Assembly: GCA_002083595.1 (NCBI GenBank)
Contig: MSXT01000006.1
Location: 1 to 64,000, forward strand
DNA length: 64,000 nucleotides
Reading direction: 5' to 3'
Source of the DNA: Proteobacteria bacterium ST_bin16
GTDB taxonomy: Bacteria > Pseudomonadota > Gammaproteobacteria > Burkholderiales > Nitrosomonadaceae
The translations under genes and the position numbers were made by a program. Below the pieces are notes generated by a model, which worked only from the letters and a program-made list of their open reading frames with translations, was not told the origin of the DNA and did no database searches. Below, piece after piece: positions 16,930 through 26,699 of this stretch; position 1 is the stretch's first letter; each line of letters opens with the position of its first letter.

Positions 16930-18246
16930 TTAGCCGGACATCCGGTATTGCTGCAATTTATACCGTAACGTCCGCTCGGAAATCCCCAGCTTCTTTACGG
17001 CCAGTTTGCGGGAACCATTAACGGCTGCCAAAGTTTCCAGAATATGTTTGCGTTCGAGCGTTTTCATATCTTCAGAATCAGCAGATGATTTCTGATCAAT
17101 AGCTTCCGCGGCTTGGAATGGATCCGCTTGCGGCAAATGCAGATGCTCGGTGTCAATGATGTGATCCGTTGCCAGAATCATGGCGCGTTGCATGACATTT
17201 TCCAATTCTCTGACATTGCCCGGCCAGGGATAGTGCATTAGTGTGCCGATTGCAGCTTGCGTCATTGTGCAGGGCGGCTGAGCCGAACCTGCTGCTTCCG
17301 CAAGCACGCGTTGCGCCAGAGGTTCGATATCCAGCGGCCGTTCCCGCAAGGGAGGGATTTCGATCGGAAACACGTTGAGGCGGTAATACAAATCCTCACG
17401 GAACCGGCCGCTTTTAACGGTTGCCATCATATCGCGGTTGGAAGTGGCCAGAACACGGATGTCCAATTTGATTGCTTTATGCCCGCCGACGCGCTCCACT
17501 TCTCTTTCCTGCAGAACGCGCAGCAATTTGGCTTGCAGTTCCAGCGGCATTTCGGAAATTTCATCCAGCAACAATGTGCCGCCTTGCGCTTGCTCGAACT
17601 TTCCGGGCTGAGCTTGTGCTGCGCCGGTAAAGGCGCCTTTTTCATAACCGAATAAAGTCGCTTCCAGCAGATTTTCCGGAATCGCCGCGCAATTGATCGC
17701 GACAAAGGGCTTGGCCGCGCGTAGGGAATGCTGATGAATAAAACGCGCGATGACTTCCTTGCCGCAGCCGCTTTCACCCGTTAGCATGACGGTTGCCGGT
17801 GATTGCGCCACCCGCTTGGCCAGGGATAGTAATGCCCGTGTACGCGGATCCTTGGCAACGACGTTGTCATCCTGTTCCGGTTCGGATAAGGCGTAGCGCT
17901 TGATATGCGCCAGTAAATTGTCCGGATCGAACGGTTTCAGCAAGTAATCGCATGCGCCTGTCTGCATCGCGGCAACGGCTTTTTCCACGTCGCCATAAGC
18001 CGTCATCAGCAATACCGGCAGTTCCGGGTTAAATGCCTTGATTCTTTTTAATAATGCAAAGCCGTCAACGGGGTGCATTTGCACGTCGCTGACGACCATG
18101 CCTACCTCGGATTCTTGCAGAATGGCCATGGCAGTATTGCCGTTCGAAGCGGCCAATGCCGGGTAACCGGCCAGTTTCATCGTGGTGCAGATTGCTTCCA
18201 GCAAATCCTGATCGTCTTCCACCACCAGAATGGGTAGTGCTTTCAT
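16930..18246 (-). CDS. fleR: Sigma-54-dependent flagellar response regulator FleR/FlrC
   Basis: A 438-residue NtrC-type activator that, once phosphorylated by FleS, activates class III flagellar promoters with sigma-54 RNA polymerase. The receiver domain (about residues 4-118) has the acidic pocket EDD and the phospho-acceptor region VVSDVQMHP. The AAA+ domain (about 130-365) has Walker A GESGCGKE, the sigma-54 contact loop GAFTGA and GGTLLLDEISEMP. A Fis-type helix-turn-helix ends the protein (GSRKLAVKKLGISERTLRYKL). The gene overlaps fleS by 4 bases. Confidence 0.93.
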   Translation of the reverse strand: MKALPILVVEDDQDLLEAICTTMKLAGYPALAASNGNTAMAILQESEVGMVVSDVQMHPVDGFALLKRIKAFNPELPVLLMTAYGDVEKAVAAMQTGACDYLLKPFDPDNLLAHIKRYALSEPEQDDNVVAKDPRTRALLSLAKRVAQSPATVMLTGESGCGKEVIARFIHQHSLRAAKPFVAINCAAIPENLLEATLFGYEKGAFTGAAQAQPGKFEQAQGGTLLLDEISEMPLELQAKLLRVLQEREVERVGGHKAIKLDIRVLATSNRDMMATVKSGRFREDLYYRLNVFPIEIPPLRERPLDIEPLAQRVLAEAAGSAQPPCTMTQAAIGTLMHYPWPGNVRELENVMQRAMILATDHIIDTEHLHLPQADPFQAAEAIDQKSSADSEDMKTLERKHILETLAAVNGSRKLAVKKLGISERTLRYKLQQYRMSG

Positions 18247-19439
18247 AATTTATCTCCTCTATTTCTTGGCAGCCGGATCATAAATTCGCTTCCCTCGCCC
18301 GGCGCTGAATGAATTTTCACCTCACCGCCCATGGATTCAATGACACCACGGACGATGGCTAAGCCCAGCCCCGTGCCTTCCGCACGCGTGGTGAAGAAGG
18401 GTTCGAATAATCTTTCTTGTAATGCCGCTTCGATGCCTGGACCATTGTCATGAACACTCAGGATGATATTTTTTCCTTCCAAGCGGCTGGTCAGAATAAT
18501 TTTCCCGCCTGTAGCCGATGCTTGCATGGCGTTTTCCAGAAGATTGATCATGGCGCCGCATAAAGCCTGCCGATCTGTTATCAAAGCTTGTGCCATGCTC
18601 TGATCCTGCACGATAAATTGCAAATCCTGCTGTGTTATTTGTGGCTCTATGACTTGATGCAACTCCGCTAGCAAATCGCTGATGACGACACGTTCGCGCC
18701 GCCTTGCTTCGCCTTTCACAAAACGCAGCATATCTTTTGTTAAATGCTCGAGATGGTGCAGGCGTTCAATGGTTTTTGTTGCGAATTTGCGCCGCTCGAC
18801 GGGCGTCAAGGCATCGCTTCCCAGGTGATTGGCATAAAGCAATGCGGTCGAAAGCGGGGTGCGTAATTGATGTGCCAGATTGGCCGCCATCTCGCCCATG
18901 GAAGTCAAGCGTTGATTACGCCGGATCTGTTCCTGTATGGCATAGGCTTCAGTGATATCGTTGACCAGCAAAATCCGCCTGCCAGCTGCGTCGGTGGCGC
19001 TGCTCTCGATGCGAATACGCCGTGGCTGTGCGGTTTGCTGCAGTTTTACCAGCCACTCATTGACGATCGCCGTTGGCGACAAACGTTCTTGCGTTACTTG
19101 CCGCCAATCCCCGCCAACCAGGGATTCGCCAAGAATGGCGATAGCAGCCGGATTGACTTGTTCGATGCATTCCTGAGCGTCAAGCGCGATGACGCCGCCC
19201 GGTAATGCGTTCAATAATAGGCTTAACTGCTGCGATAGATTTTCCTTCGCGATTAATTGTTTGTGCAATTCACCGTTGGCAAGCGCCAGTTCACGGGTGA
19301 GCTGCGCTACCTGGTGCTGTAAATCCTGATAGACGCCGGATAGCTGCTCCGATGCTGCATTAAAAGCCGCGAACGCCAGTTTGAGCTGCTCTTGATCGGC
19401 CGGCGCCGGTTTAATTTCACTGACGTTTTCGGTTTGCAC
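18243..19439 (-). CDS. fleS: Flagellar sensor histidine kinase FleS/FlrB
   Basis: A 398-residue kinase that pairs with FleR. No membrane helix is visible, so it is probably cytoplasmic, as FleS is in Pseudomonas. An N-terminal coiled coil (about residues 25-75) leads to a PAS-like domain (about 80-180). The HisKA motif is MGEMAANLAHQLRTPLS, with the phospho-accepting His in LAHQLRTP, and the ATPase domain shows N-box LLENAMQAS, G1 VHDNGPGIE, FEPFFTTRAEGTGLGLAI and a final glycine box. It is divergent from fliF across a 342-base control region. Confidence 0.9.
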   Translation of the reverse strand: MQTENVSEIKPAPADQEQLKLAFAAFNAASEQLSGVYQDLQHQVAQLTRELALANGELHKQLIAKENLSQQLSLLLNALPGGVIALDAQECIEQVNPAAIAILGESLVGGDWRQVTQERLSPTAIVNEWLVKLQQTAQPRRIRIESSATDAAGRRILLVNDITEAYAIQEQIRRNQRLTSMGEMAANLAHQLRTPLSTALLYANHLGSDALTPVERRKFATKTIERLHHLEHLTKDMLRFVKGEARRRERVVISDLLAELHQVIEPQITQQDLQFIVQDQSMAQALITDRQALCGAMINLLENAMQASATGGKIILTSRLEGKNIILSVHDNGPGIEAALQERLFEPFFTTRAEGTGLGLAIVRGVIESMGGEVKIHSAPGEGSEFMIRLPRNRGDKL

Positions 19440-19781
19440 GCGTTGAGATGACAGTTGTTGATAATGGTCAGTAGCTTATCACCGTTACCCGTCCCGATAA
19501 TGATGCGAATAAGGCAGGCAAACCTATTCTATTTACGCATTCAGATTTTATAAGTTTATAGATAATCATCGCATCAATAGAAATCCATTCGCAGTGAATG
19601 GGGTTGATGTGCTTGCGGCATGGCGATTGATAAATTAAACAGCGGCTTTGCAAATCGTATGCCTGGTGATTCTGACTGCATAACAGTCAGTTAATTAATT
19701 GTAAAAAGAAATTTTAGGTTTGTCATTGACAATAAAGCGACGATTGATCAATGACTTGAAACTTGAGCAGGAGAATAACGC
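19440..19781. promoter_or_regulatory. Divergent control region between fleS and fliF
   Basis: This 342-base noncoding stretch must hold promoters for the minus-strand fleS-fleR genes and the plus-strand fliF operon. I see a perfect seven-base inverted repeat CTGACTG / CAGTCAG (19672-19678 / 19684-19690) with a five-base loop, about 90 bases before fliF, which could be an operator or leader hairpin. I could not find a good GG-N10-GC sigma-54 site on either strand. No gene is visible. Confidence 0.5.
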
Positions 19782-21461
19782 GTGGCCACAGTACCGAGTG
19801 AATCCAATACAACAACACCCGCCTCAGCGATGAGTCTGGGGCAGTTTAGCCAGTTATCCAATCAAAAGAAGCTTGGATTGATTCTCTCGGCGGCGGCTGT
19901 TGTCGCTTTGCTGGCGGGTGCCTTGATGTGGAGTCAGACACCGGAGTATCGCGTGCTCTACAACAATGTACCGGATCAGGATGGCGCTTCCATTATCGGC
20001 GCTTTGCAACAAATGAACGTGCCATACAAGTTTTCCGACAGCGGCGGCGCCATCATGGTGCCCGAGAAGCAAGTGCATGAAGTGCGGTTGCGCTTGGCGG
20101 GGCAGGGGTTACCGAAAGGCGGTCTGGCTGGATTTGAGTTAATGGAAAATCAAAAATTCGGCGCCAGTCAATTCCTTGAGCAGGTTAACTACCAGCGCGC
20201 ACTGGAGGGTGAATTGGCGCGTTCGGTTCAATCCATCGCCGCGGTGCAAAGCGCGCGCGTGCATTTGGCAATCGCTAAGCCTTCGGTATTTTCACGGGAA
20301 AAGCAGCAACCGAGTGTTTCGGTGCTGCTCAATTTACATCCGGGCAGGGTGCTGAGTGTTGAACAAGTCAGCGCGATTGTGCATTTGATGTCCAGCAGCG
20401 TGCCCAATTTACCGGTAAAAAATGTCACGGTGGTGGATCAGCACGGCAATTTGCTCAGTACACAGAACGACAAACAGGATTCCAGGTTTGACGCGAAGCA
20501 ATTGGAATATATCCAGGAGCTTGAGGAAAATTATATCCGCCGCATCGAAGCTATTCTGACGCCGATTACCGGTGCCGCCAATGTGCGTGCGCAAGTGACT
20601 GCTGATGTGGATTTCTCCCGCGTTGAACGCGCCGAAGAAATTTACCGGCCGAATAATACCGAGTCCGAGGCAGCTGCGATTCGCAGCCAGCAAACGCTTG
20701 AAGCGACTTCGACGGGTTCGAAATTGGATGGCGGTATTCCAGGGGCATTATCCAATCGTCCGCCTGAACCTGCATCTGCGCCCATTGAAGCGGGCGGGGA
20801 GAACAAGGAAGGCGGCGATAAGCCGGCAGTGCCGACTGACAAGAAGAAAGAATCAACGACGAATTACGAAGTCGATAAAACCGTGCAGCATGTACAGCAA
20901 TCGACTGGCAATATCAAACGCTTATCCGCGGCTGTCGTGGTGAATTACCGCAAGAAAGTGGATGAAAACGGTGAAGTCACGAACGAACCGTTAACAGCCG
21001 ATGAAATCAAGGAAATCAACAATCTCGTGCGCGAAGCCATGGGTTATAACGAGAAACGCGGGGATTCTCTCACGGTAACCAACAATTTATTTACGCACAC
21101 GGGCGAAATGGTGCTGGATGTTCCACTCTGGAAAGATCCCGATGTGATCATGCTGGCCAAGGATATCGGCAAGCAATTATTGATTGCGGCTGTGGTTTTA
21201 TTTTTCTTGCTGAAGATACTCAAGCCGTTTCTGAAAAGCTTGACGCCTCCAGCTCCACTCCCGCCGCCAGCGGAGCAAGGGCAATTAACCGATGGCAGCG
21301 CAGTAGCAGGTCAATTGCCGGGGCAAGTCGATGAAGCGGCCATTCAAGCGATTCAGAAATCGATATTCGATGAAAATCTCAAGCGTGCCAAGCAATTGGC
21401 TTTGGATGAACCTGCTATTGTTGCCAATGTGGTGAAAGATTGGATGGGTAAAAATGGATGA
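19782..21461 (+). CDS. fliF: Flagellar MS-ring protein FliF
   Basis: FliF forms the MS ring in the inner membrane, the base on which the flagellum and its export gate assemble. At 559 residues it is full length, with two membrane helices (about residues 33-52 and 458-480), the ring-building motifs between them, and a C-terminal FliG-binding tail (about residues 520-559). The start is GTG, supported by AGGAG 8-10 bases upstream. A low-complexity insert rich in Pro, Gly and Glu (about 305-360) lies before the third ring-building region, as is common. The gene overlaps fliG by 8 bases. Confidence 0.96.
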   Translation: MATVPSESNTTTPASAMSLGQFSQLSNQKKLGLILSAAAVVALLAGALMWSQTPEYRVLYNNVPDQDGASIIGALQQMNVPYKFSDSGGAIMVPEKQVHEVRLRLAGQGLPKGGLAGFELMENQKFGASQFLEQVNYQRALEGELARSVQSIAAVQSARVHLAIAKPSVFSREKQQPSVSVLLNLHPGRVLSVEQVSAIVHLMSSSVPNLPVKNVTVVDQHGNLLSTQNDKQDSRFDAKQLEYIQELEENYIRRIEAILTPITGAANVRAQVTADVDFSRVERAEEIYRPNNTESEAAAIRSQQTLEATSTGSKLDGGIPGALSNRPPEPASAPIEAGGENKEGGDKPAVPTDKKKESTTNYEVDKTVQHVQQSTGNIKRLSAAVVVNYRKKVDENGEVTNEPLTADEIKEINNLVREAMGYNEKRGDSLTVTNNLFTHTGEMVLDVPLWKDPDVIMLAKDIGKQLLIAAVVLFFLLKILKPFLKSLTPPAPLPPPAEQGQLTDGSAVAGQLPGQVDEAAIQAIQKSIFDENLKRAKQLALDEPAIVANVVKDWMGKNG

Positions 21462-22449
21462 TGACGGAATCAAAAAAAGTGCAATTTTGCTGATGACCTT
21501 GGGCGAACAAGAAGCGGCATCCGTGATCAAGCTGCTGGGGCCGAAGGAAGTGCAAAAGCTGGGCGAAACGATGTCCACACTGCAAAACATAACACGTTCG
21601 GAGATCGAGGGTATCGTAACGGAATTTTGCAATGAAGCCGAGGGCAGAACCACGCTGGGTCAAGGCTCGGCCGACTATATCCGGAAAGTTCTGACCAGCG
21701 CGCTGGGCGATGAAAAAGCGGCCAATCTTATCGATCGCATTTTGCAAGGCGGCGATACCAGCGGGATTGAAGGATTAAAGTGGATGGATGCACCGTCGGT
21801 GGCGGAGCTGATCAAGAATGAGCATCCGCAGATTATCGCCACCATTCTGGTTCATCTGGAACGGGATCAGGCGAGCGAGATTTTAAGTTTGTTTACCGAA
21901 CGGCTGCGTAACGATACGTTGTTACGCATTGCGACACTCGACAGTATTCAACCCGATGCGCTGCGTGAGCTCAATGACGTGCTGACAAAATTGTTATCGG
22001 GCAGCAATAACATCCGCAAAGCGGCGATGGGCGGAGTCCGGGCCGCCGCGGAAATTCTCAACTTTGTGCCGACCGCGCAGGAAGCCAGTGTCATTGAGAA
22101 TGTCAAACAATATGACGAAGAATTGGCGCAAAAAATCATGGATGAAATGTTTGTATTCGATAATCTGATCGAAATTGATGACCATGGCATTCAATTGCTG
22201 CTGCGCGAAGTTCAGTCGGAATCCTTGATTGTTGCCTTGAAAGGCGCGCAGGAAGAATTGCGTAAGAAAGTTTTCAAGAATATGTCGCAGCGTGCCGCTG
22301 AAGCCCTGCGCGAAGATCTTGAGAGCAAAGGTCCGGTCCGCGTGTCCGAAGTCGAAGCCGAACAAAAAGAAATCCTCAAAATTGTGCGTCAACTGGCTGA
22401 CGATGGGCAGATTGTATTGGGTGGAAAAGGTGACGATGGTTTCATTTAA
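21454..22449 (+). CDS. fliG: Flagellar motor switch protein FliG
   Basis: FliG sits on the MS ring, contacts the stator and carries the residues for torque generation. The 331-residue length is standard. The middle domain has the EHPQIIATIL motif (EHPQ, near residue 123), and the C-terminal domain includes IDDHGIQLLLREVQSESLI and FKNMSQRAAEALREDLES with the charged residues needed for rotation. It begins within the last codons of fliF, which implies coupled translation of two directly contacting ring proteins. Confidence 0.97.
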   Translation: MDDDGIKKSAILLMTLGEQEAASVIKLLGPKEVQKLGETMSTLQNITRSEIEGIVTEFCNEAEGRTTLGQGSADYIRKVLTSALGDEKAANLIDRILQGGDTSGIEGLKWMDAPSVAELIKNEHPQIIATILVHLERDQASEILSLFTERLRNDTLLRIATLDSIQPDALRELNDVLTKLLSGSNNIRKAAMGGVRAAAEILNFVPTAQEASVIENVKQYDEELAQKIMDEMFVFDNLIEIDDHGIQLLLREVQSESLIVALKGAQEELRKKVFKNMSQRAAEALREDLESKGPVRVSEVEAEQKEILKIVRQLADDGQIVLGGKGDDGFI

Positions 22450-22524
22450 AGGATCGTTTTTTCGTCCGATCCATTGGATCAATGTACAACAGCCCATGTT
22501 TATTACTGAGTCGCAGGTATATCG

Positions 22525-23229
22525 ATGATTGCAAGTAACTTTGTTCCCAAAGAAAAGCTCAGTGCTTATCAACGCTGGGAAATGGATTCCTTTGAAGCGG
22601 CGGATATGCCGCAAGAAGCCCGGGAGATTGACGCTGAGTCCGGCTTGCAGCCGGATGATGAGCCACAAGTTGCGCTGCCTTCTGAAGAAGTTGCGGCGGT
22701 TTTTCAGAATGCCAAAGATGAGGGGTATGTGGCAGGTTTGCAAGAAGGCCATGCGGCCGGGTATGCGGAAGGCAGAAGCATGGCGGAAGCTGAAGTTAAA
22801 ACGGAAGTGGCGCATATTCAAGCGTTACTGCACAAGCTGGATCAGGATCTTCATGACATCGATCAGCATGTGGCGAATGATCTTCTGGAACTGGCCCTTG
22901 CGCTGGCAAAAAAAATAGTAACGGAGGCATTGAAATTACAGCCCGAGCTGATCATACCGATCGTGCAGGAAGCTATCCGTAACTTGCCCAGCACCGTGCA
23001 GAATCCCCGCCTTTTCTTACACCCGGAGGATGCCAAATTAGTGCTTGCGCATTTGAGCGGGCAACTGGAGCAGGATCATTGGAGCATCCGCGAAGACGAA
23101 CAATTATCCCGGGGCGGTTGCCGCATTGAAGCCAGCGGCAGTGAAGTCAACGGAAGTCTGGAAGTACGCTGGCAACGGGTATTGTCAGCCATCGGGCAGC
23201 AAGACGCCTGGCTCGATAGGAAAAATTAA
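22525..23229 (+). CDS. fliH: Flagellar export apparatus regulator FliH
   Basis: FliH is the peripheral stalk of the flagellar export ATPase: it holds FliI inactive and docks it to FliN. The 234-residue protein has a variable acidic N-terminus with a Trp (YQRWEMDSF), a Gly-rich helix (GYVAGLQEGHAAGYAEGRSM, about residues 70-90) containing the AxxxG/GxxxG repeats typical of FliH, and an ATP-synthase-delta-like C-terminal domain. It lies 75 bases after fliG and directly before fliI. Confidence 0.93.
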   Translation: MIASNFVPKEKLSAYQRWEMDSFEAADMPQEAREIDAESGLQPDDEPQVALPSEEVAAVFQNAKDEGYVAGLQEGHAAGYAEGRSMAEAEVKTEVAHIQALLHKLDQDLHDIDQHVANDLLELALALAKKIVTEALKLQPELIIPIVQEAIRNLPSTVQNPRLFLHPEDAKLVLAHLSGQLEQDHWSIREDEQLSRGGCRIEASGSEVNGSLEVRWQRVLSAIGQQDAWLDRKN

Positions 23230-23230
23230 T

Positions 23231-24637
23231 ATGTCGCGCCATGAGCAATGGGGTGGTTTTTTAAAGAACTGCACACAACTGCTTCATCCCTCCAGTCCAT
23301 TCCTATTAAGCGGAACCATTACGCGCGTTTCCGGGCTGGTCATGGAAGCAGTCGGGTTGAAACTGGCCGTCGGTAGCAGTTGCACTATTTTCCTCTCGAA
23401 TGGCCATAGCGTTTCAGCTGAGGTTGTGGGATTTTCCGGAGAACGTTTGTTTCTCATGCCATCCAGTGATGTGTATGGTTTGTCACCCGGTGCGAAAGTG
23501 GTGCCTGCCGAACTCATGGGGGAATTACCTCGCCTCGGTAGTCTCCAGCATCCGCGAAGACGCGCGGCGGATCGGGCCAAACATGTCGCCGTTGGCCCTG
23601 AGCTGTTGGGGCGTGTGCTGAACGGTGTCGGTGAACCGCTGGATCGTCTCGGCCCTACCCATGCGGAACACAGCGTGCCGCTCTATAGCCGGCCCTATAA
23701 TCCATTGGAGCGCGTGCCAGTGACTGAGCCGTTGGATGTCGGCGTGCGGGCGATTAACACGCTGCTGACGGTCGGGCGCGGGCAGCGGATGGGATTGTTT
23801 GCCGGTAGTGGCGTGGGTAAGAGCGTATTGCTGGGCATGATGGCGCGTTACACCACAGCCGATGTCATTGTGGTTGGTCTCATTGGTGAGCGGGGACGCG
23901 AGGTTAAGGAATTCATCGAAAACATTCTGGGGGAAGAGGGGCTCGCACGTTCCGTGGTGGTTGCCGCGCCTGCCGATACCTCGCCGTTGCTTCGCCTGCA
24001 AGGTGCAGCCTATGCAACCGCCATTGCCGAGTATTTTCGCGATAGCGGTAAGCATGTGTTGCTCATTATGGATTCATTGACTCGTTATGCCATGGCGCAG
24101 CGGGAAATTTCTCTGGCGATTGGTGAACCTCCAGCGACTAAAGGTTATCCGCCATCAGTATTTGCCAAATTACCGCAACTGGTGGAGCGGGCCGGTAACG
24201 GCAATCAAAACAGCGGTTCGATCACGGCCTTTTATACCGTGTTGGCTGAAGGAGACGATCAGAACGATCCGATCGCCGATAGCGCTCGCGCCATTCTGGA
24301 TGGCCATATCGTGCTTACGCGGCGGCTGGCTGAAGCGGGACATTACCCGGCCATCGATATCGAAGCTTCGATCAGCCGGGTTATGACCAGCGTGGTACCA
24401 CAAAAACAAACGGATATGGCGCGGCAGTTTAAGAGTCTTTATTCGCGTTATCAGCGCAGCCATGACCTGATCAGTGTTGGCGCTTATGTCGCGGGCACGG
24501 ATCCGGAATTGGACCGGGCTATCCGGCTTTACCCGTCAATGGAAAAGTTTTTACTGCAAAATATGCTTCAGCACGACAACTTTGCCGATAGTCTTGAAAA
24601 ACTATCCAGATTGTTCGAGAGCGAAGGAATCCGCTAA
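23231..24637 (+). CDS. fliI: Flagellum-specific ATP synthase FliI
   Basis: FliI is the hexameric ATPase of the flagellar type III export system and is homologous to F1 beta subunits. I start it at the ATG one base after the fliH stop (MSRHEQWGG); the frame is open 35 codons further, but that would lie inside fliH. The resulting 468 residues match the family. Walker A is GLFAGSGVGKSVLLG, followed by VGLIGERGREVKEF, Walker B VLLIMDSLTRYAMAQRE and the type III ATPase signature GEPPATKGYPPSVF. Confidence 0.96.
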   Translation: MSRHEQWGGFLKNCTQLLHPSSPFLLSGTITRVSGLVMEAVGLKLAVGSSCTIFLSNGHSVSAEVVGFSGERLFLMPSSDVYGLSPGAKVVPAELMGELPRLGSLQHPRRRAADRAKHVAVGPELLGRVLNGVGEPLDRLGPTHAEHSVPLYSRPYNPLERVPVTEPLDVGVRAINTLLTVGRGQRMGLFAGSGVGKSVLLGMMARYTTADVIVVGLIGERGREVKEFIENILGEEGLARSVVVAAPADTSPLLRLQGAAYATAIAEYFRDSGKHVLLIMDSLTRYAMAQREISLAIGEPPATKGYPPSVFAKLPQLVERAGNGNQNSGSITAFYTVLAEGDDQNDPIADSARAILDGHIVLTRRLAEAGHYPAIDIEASISRVMTSVVPQKQTDMARQFKSLYSRYQRSHDLISVGAYVAGTDPELDRAIRLYPSMEKFLLQNMLQHDNFADSLEKLSRLFESEGIR

Positions 24638-24653
24638 CCAAGGATAAATGATC

Positions 24654-25112
24654 ATGCCAACAACGTCGTCGCTGAGACTCCTGCTGGAATTGGCTCAACA
24701 ACAAACGGATGCTTCTGCCAGGCATTTGGGGAAGTTAAATTTTCAACAGCAGGAAGCGGAAAAGAAATTGAATTTGCTTTTGCAATACCGCCATAGTTAT
24801 CAATCGCATTTTCAGAATTTCACCAAAACGGGGATTGATCATATTGAATGGCTTAATTTTATTGCATTCATGGATAAGCTGGATGCGGCCATTACGGAAC
24901 AACGTCAAGCGGTTTTACATGCGCAAAATAAAAGAAGTGTGGGCAACGATGAGTTTTTATCTTGTCAGCGTAAATTAAAATCCTTCGATACCTTATCTCA
25001 GCGCCAACAAAGTGCTGAGAATCAAAAGCAAATTAAACAAGAACAAAAGATGCTGGATGAATTCGCGCTGAATTCATTTCATCGTAATGCCTCTTCTGTC
25101 AAGGAAAGTTGA
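24654..25112 (+). CDS. fliJ: Flagellar export chaperone/stalk protein FliJ
   Basis: FliJ is the central coiled-coil stalk that couples the FliI ring to the export gate. It is about 152 residues, nearly all helical with many Gln and Lys, as expected. Two ATGs are possible; I choose the second (24654) because AAGGA lies 9 bases before it but only 3 before the first (24648). Sequence conservation in FliJ is low, so position after fliI and the coiled-coil composition carry the assignment. Confidence 0.88.
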   Translation: MPTTSSLRLLLELAQQQTDASARHLGKLNFQQQEAEKKLNLLLQYRHSYQSHFQNFTKTGIDHIEWLNFIAFMDKLDAAITEQRQAVLHAQNKRSVGNDEFLSCQRKLKSFDTLSQRQQSAENQKQIKQEQKMLDEFALNSFHRNASSVKES

Positions 25113-25195
25113 TTACAACCATGGCAATAGCTGGATTGGTATAGATATTGCTTATTCATTCGTAGCATTAATTAATCGAACGAGACCATAAGCCT

Positions 25196-26374
25196 ATGTT
25201 AAACATATCGGTTGCACCTCAAATCAAATCGTCGGGCGAAAGCACAGCAGCGCTGATAAGTGGTGGTTCATCAGGGACTAACACTAACGATGCGGTGACG
25301 GAAGACTTCGGTAAAGTCCTCGATCGTCAAGTATCGGAAGCAACAGACAAGCAGGATAAGCAAAAACAGAATGATGCAACGAATGCCGCTGCTCAAGAGC
25401 GTTCGGATAACACTATTCCTGAAAAAGATAAGGATACGGATTCCGCTGCGGATGCTCCCGCGGATGGTACTAACAGTTTTATTCAAAGCCTGTTGACTGA
25501 TACGACTACGGCATACAAAACGACGCCGTCGTTACAGGCTATGGGAACTGTAGTCAATCCGGATGCAGCAATGGTGGCATCCACGTTGCAGCAGGGCGTA
25601 ACCTCATTACCGGTCAATACAGCTTTGCCTCAAGAAGGTGAACAAATTGCTCATGCCGTGACTCCGGCTGTAAATCAATTGCTGCAGCAAGGCCAAAGCC
25701 AGGCAAATTCAGTCGCGGGCAACTCGGCTTCGTTACCCAATAATTATTGGCAATATTTGGGAACGGCAGATTCTGCCGCTTACGGCAAATTCTTGCCCCC
25801 TTCAGAAATGAAGGAAGATATTCAACTGGACAATGCAGCACCGATATTTAAGACCCAGGAAGAACCCATAACAACTTCATCACTCGGCTTAAATAGCACC
25901 ACAGCTGCAACTTCGCAGACTGCGGTTTCAATGGATGTCAAAGTCGATGCACCCGTAGGTCAGCACAGATGGGGCGGTGAATTTGCGCAAAAAGTTGTCT
26001 GGTTGACAACGCAACAACACCAGGTTGCTGAAATTCGCCTGAACCCCGCTCATCTCGGACCGGTTGAGGTGATGTTGAGTATTACGCAAGATCAAGCGAC
26101 GGCGCAATTCATATCGCCTCACTCAGCGGTGCGCGACGCTATTCAGGAAGCTTTGCCGAGACTGCGGGAGATGATGGCGGAGAGTGGGATTCAATTGGGT
26201 AATGTCATGGTTGGCGCTGATTCGTTTCAACAGGAAAATAAACAGCAACAAGCGCAGTATGCTGGAAAAGACACGGGCAGTATGAGTAGTGGTATGAGAC
26301 AGGAGGTTACCGGCCAAATTCAAACGGCTGCCGTGCCAATCAGACATCAAGGTCTCGTCAATACTTATGCATGA
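25196..26374 (+). CDS. fliK: Flagellar hook-length control protein FliK
   Basis: FliK is exported while the hook grows and switches export specificity when the hook is long enough. The 392-residue protein has a long variable N-terminal part rich in Ser, Thr, Gln and Asp, and the conserved C-terminal hook domain (about residues 260-345): EIRLNPAHLGPVEVML followed by FISPHSAVRDAIQEALPRLR. The gene follows fliJ after 83 bases. A 325-base gap separates it from fliL, so transcription may be reset there. Confidence 0.9.
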   Translation: MLNISVAPQIKSSGESTAALISGGSSGTNTNDAVTEDFGKVLDRQVSEATDKQDKQKQNDATNAAAQERSDNTIPEKDKDTDSAADAPADGTNSFIQSLLTDTTTAYKTTPSLQAMGTVVNPDAAMVASTLQQGVTSLPVNTALPQEGEQIAHAVTPAVNQLLQQGQSQANSVAGNSASLPNNYWQYLGTADSAAYGKFLPPSEMKEDIQLDNAAPIFKTQEEPITTSSLGLNSTTAATSQTAVSMDVKVDAPVGQHRWGGEFAQKVVWLTTQQHQVAEIRLNPAHLGPVEVMLSITQDQATAQFISPHSAVRDAIQEALPRLREMMAESGIQLGNVMVGADSFQQENKQQQAQYAGKDTGSMSSGMRQEVTGQIQTAAVPIRHQGLVNTYA

Positions 26375-26699
26375 AGATCAATTCAGTCAGTTTTTTGTTA
26401 CAAAGTATTAATTCCGTATGTATCACCGGTCACGTTGATCAGTCTTGTATCAGTTTGACCGGTCTGGTTTCGATCAATTCATCTGGATTCCAGTGTCTGT
26501 GCGATTCAAATACGAACTGATCGTCTGCTTCAAACTCACCAATATTTCTTTGTTTTCAAGCCAAAAATCAGCTCATATGCGCTGAATTCCCCGCCAGCTT
26601 CTCTAGCTGAAAATAGCGACATTATTTCAGTGTTATTTGTGACATCGGTTTATGGTCATCTCGCCCATAATGGATTTCATTCAATGAGGAGTTGCGAAA
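26375..26699 (+). promoter_or_regulatory. fliK-fliL intergenic region with long inverted repeat
   Basis: The only large gap inside the plus-strand fli operon. ACCGGTCA (26425-26432) and TGACCGGT (26456-26463) form a perfect eight-base inverted repeat; inside it TGAT and ATCA can extend the stem. No T-run follows, so it looks more like an operator or RNA structure than a classical terminator. No open frame of note is present. Confidence 0.5.

Noticed and set aside
19440..19781. Sigma-54 (GG-N10-GC) and sigma-28 promoters for fleS and fliF.
   Set aside because: No sequence on either strand matched both conserved dinucleotides or both hexamers at the correct spacing.
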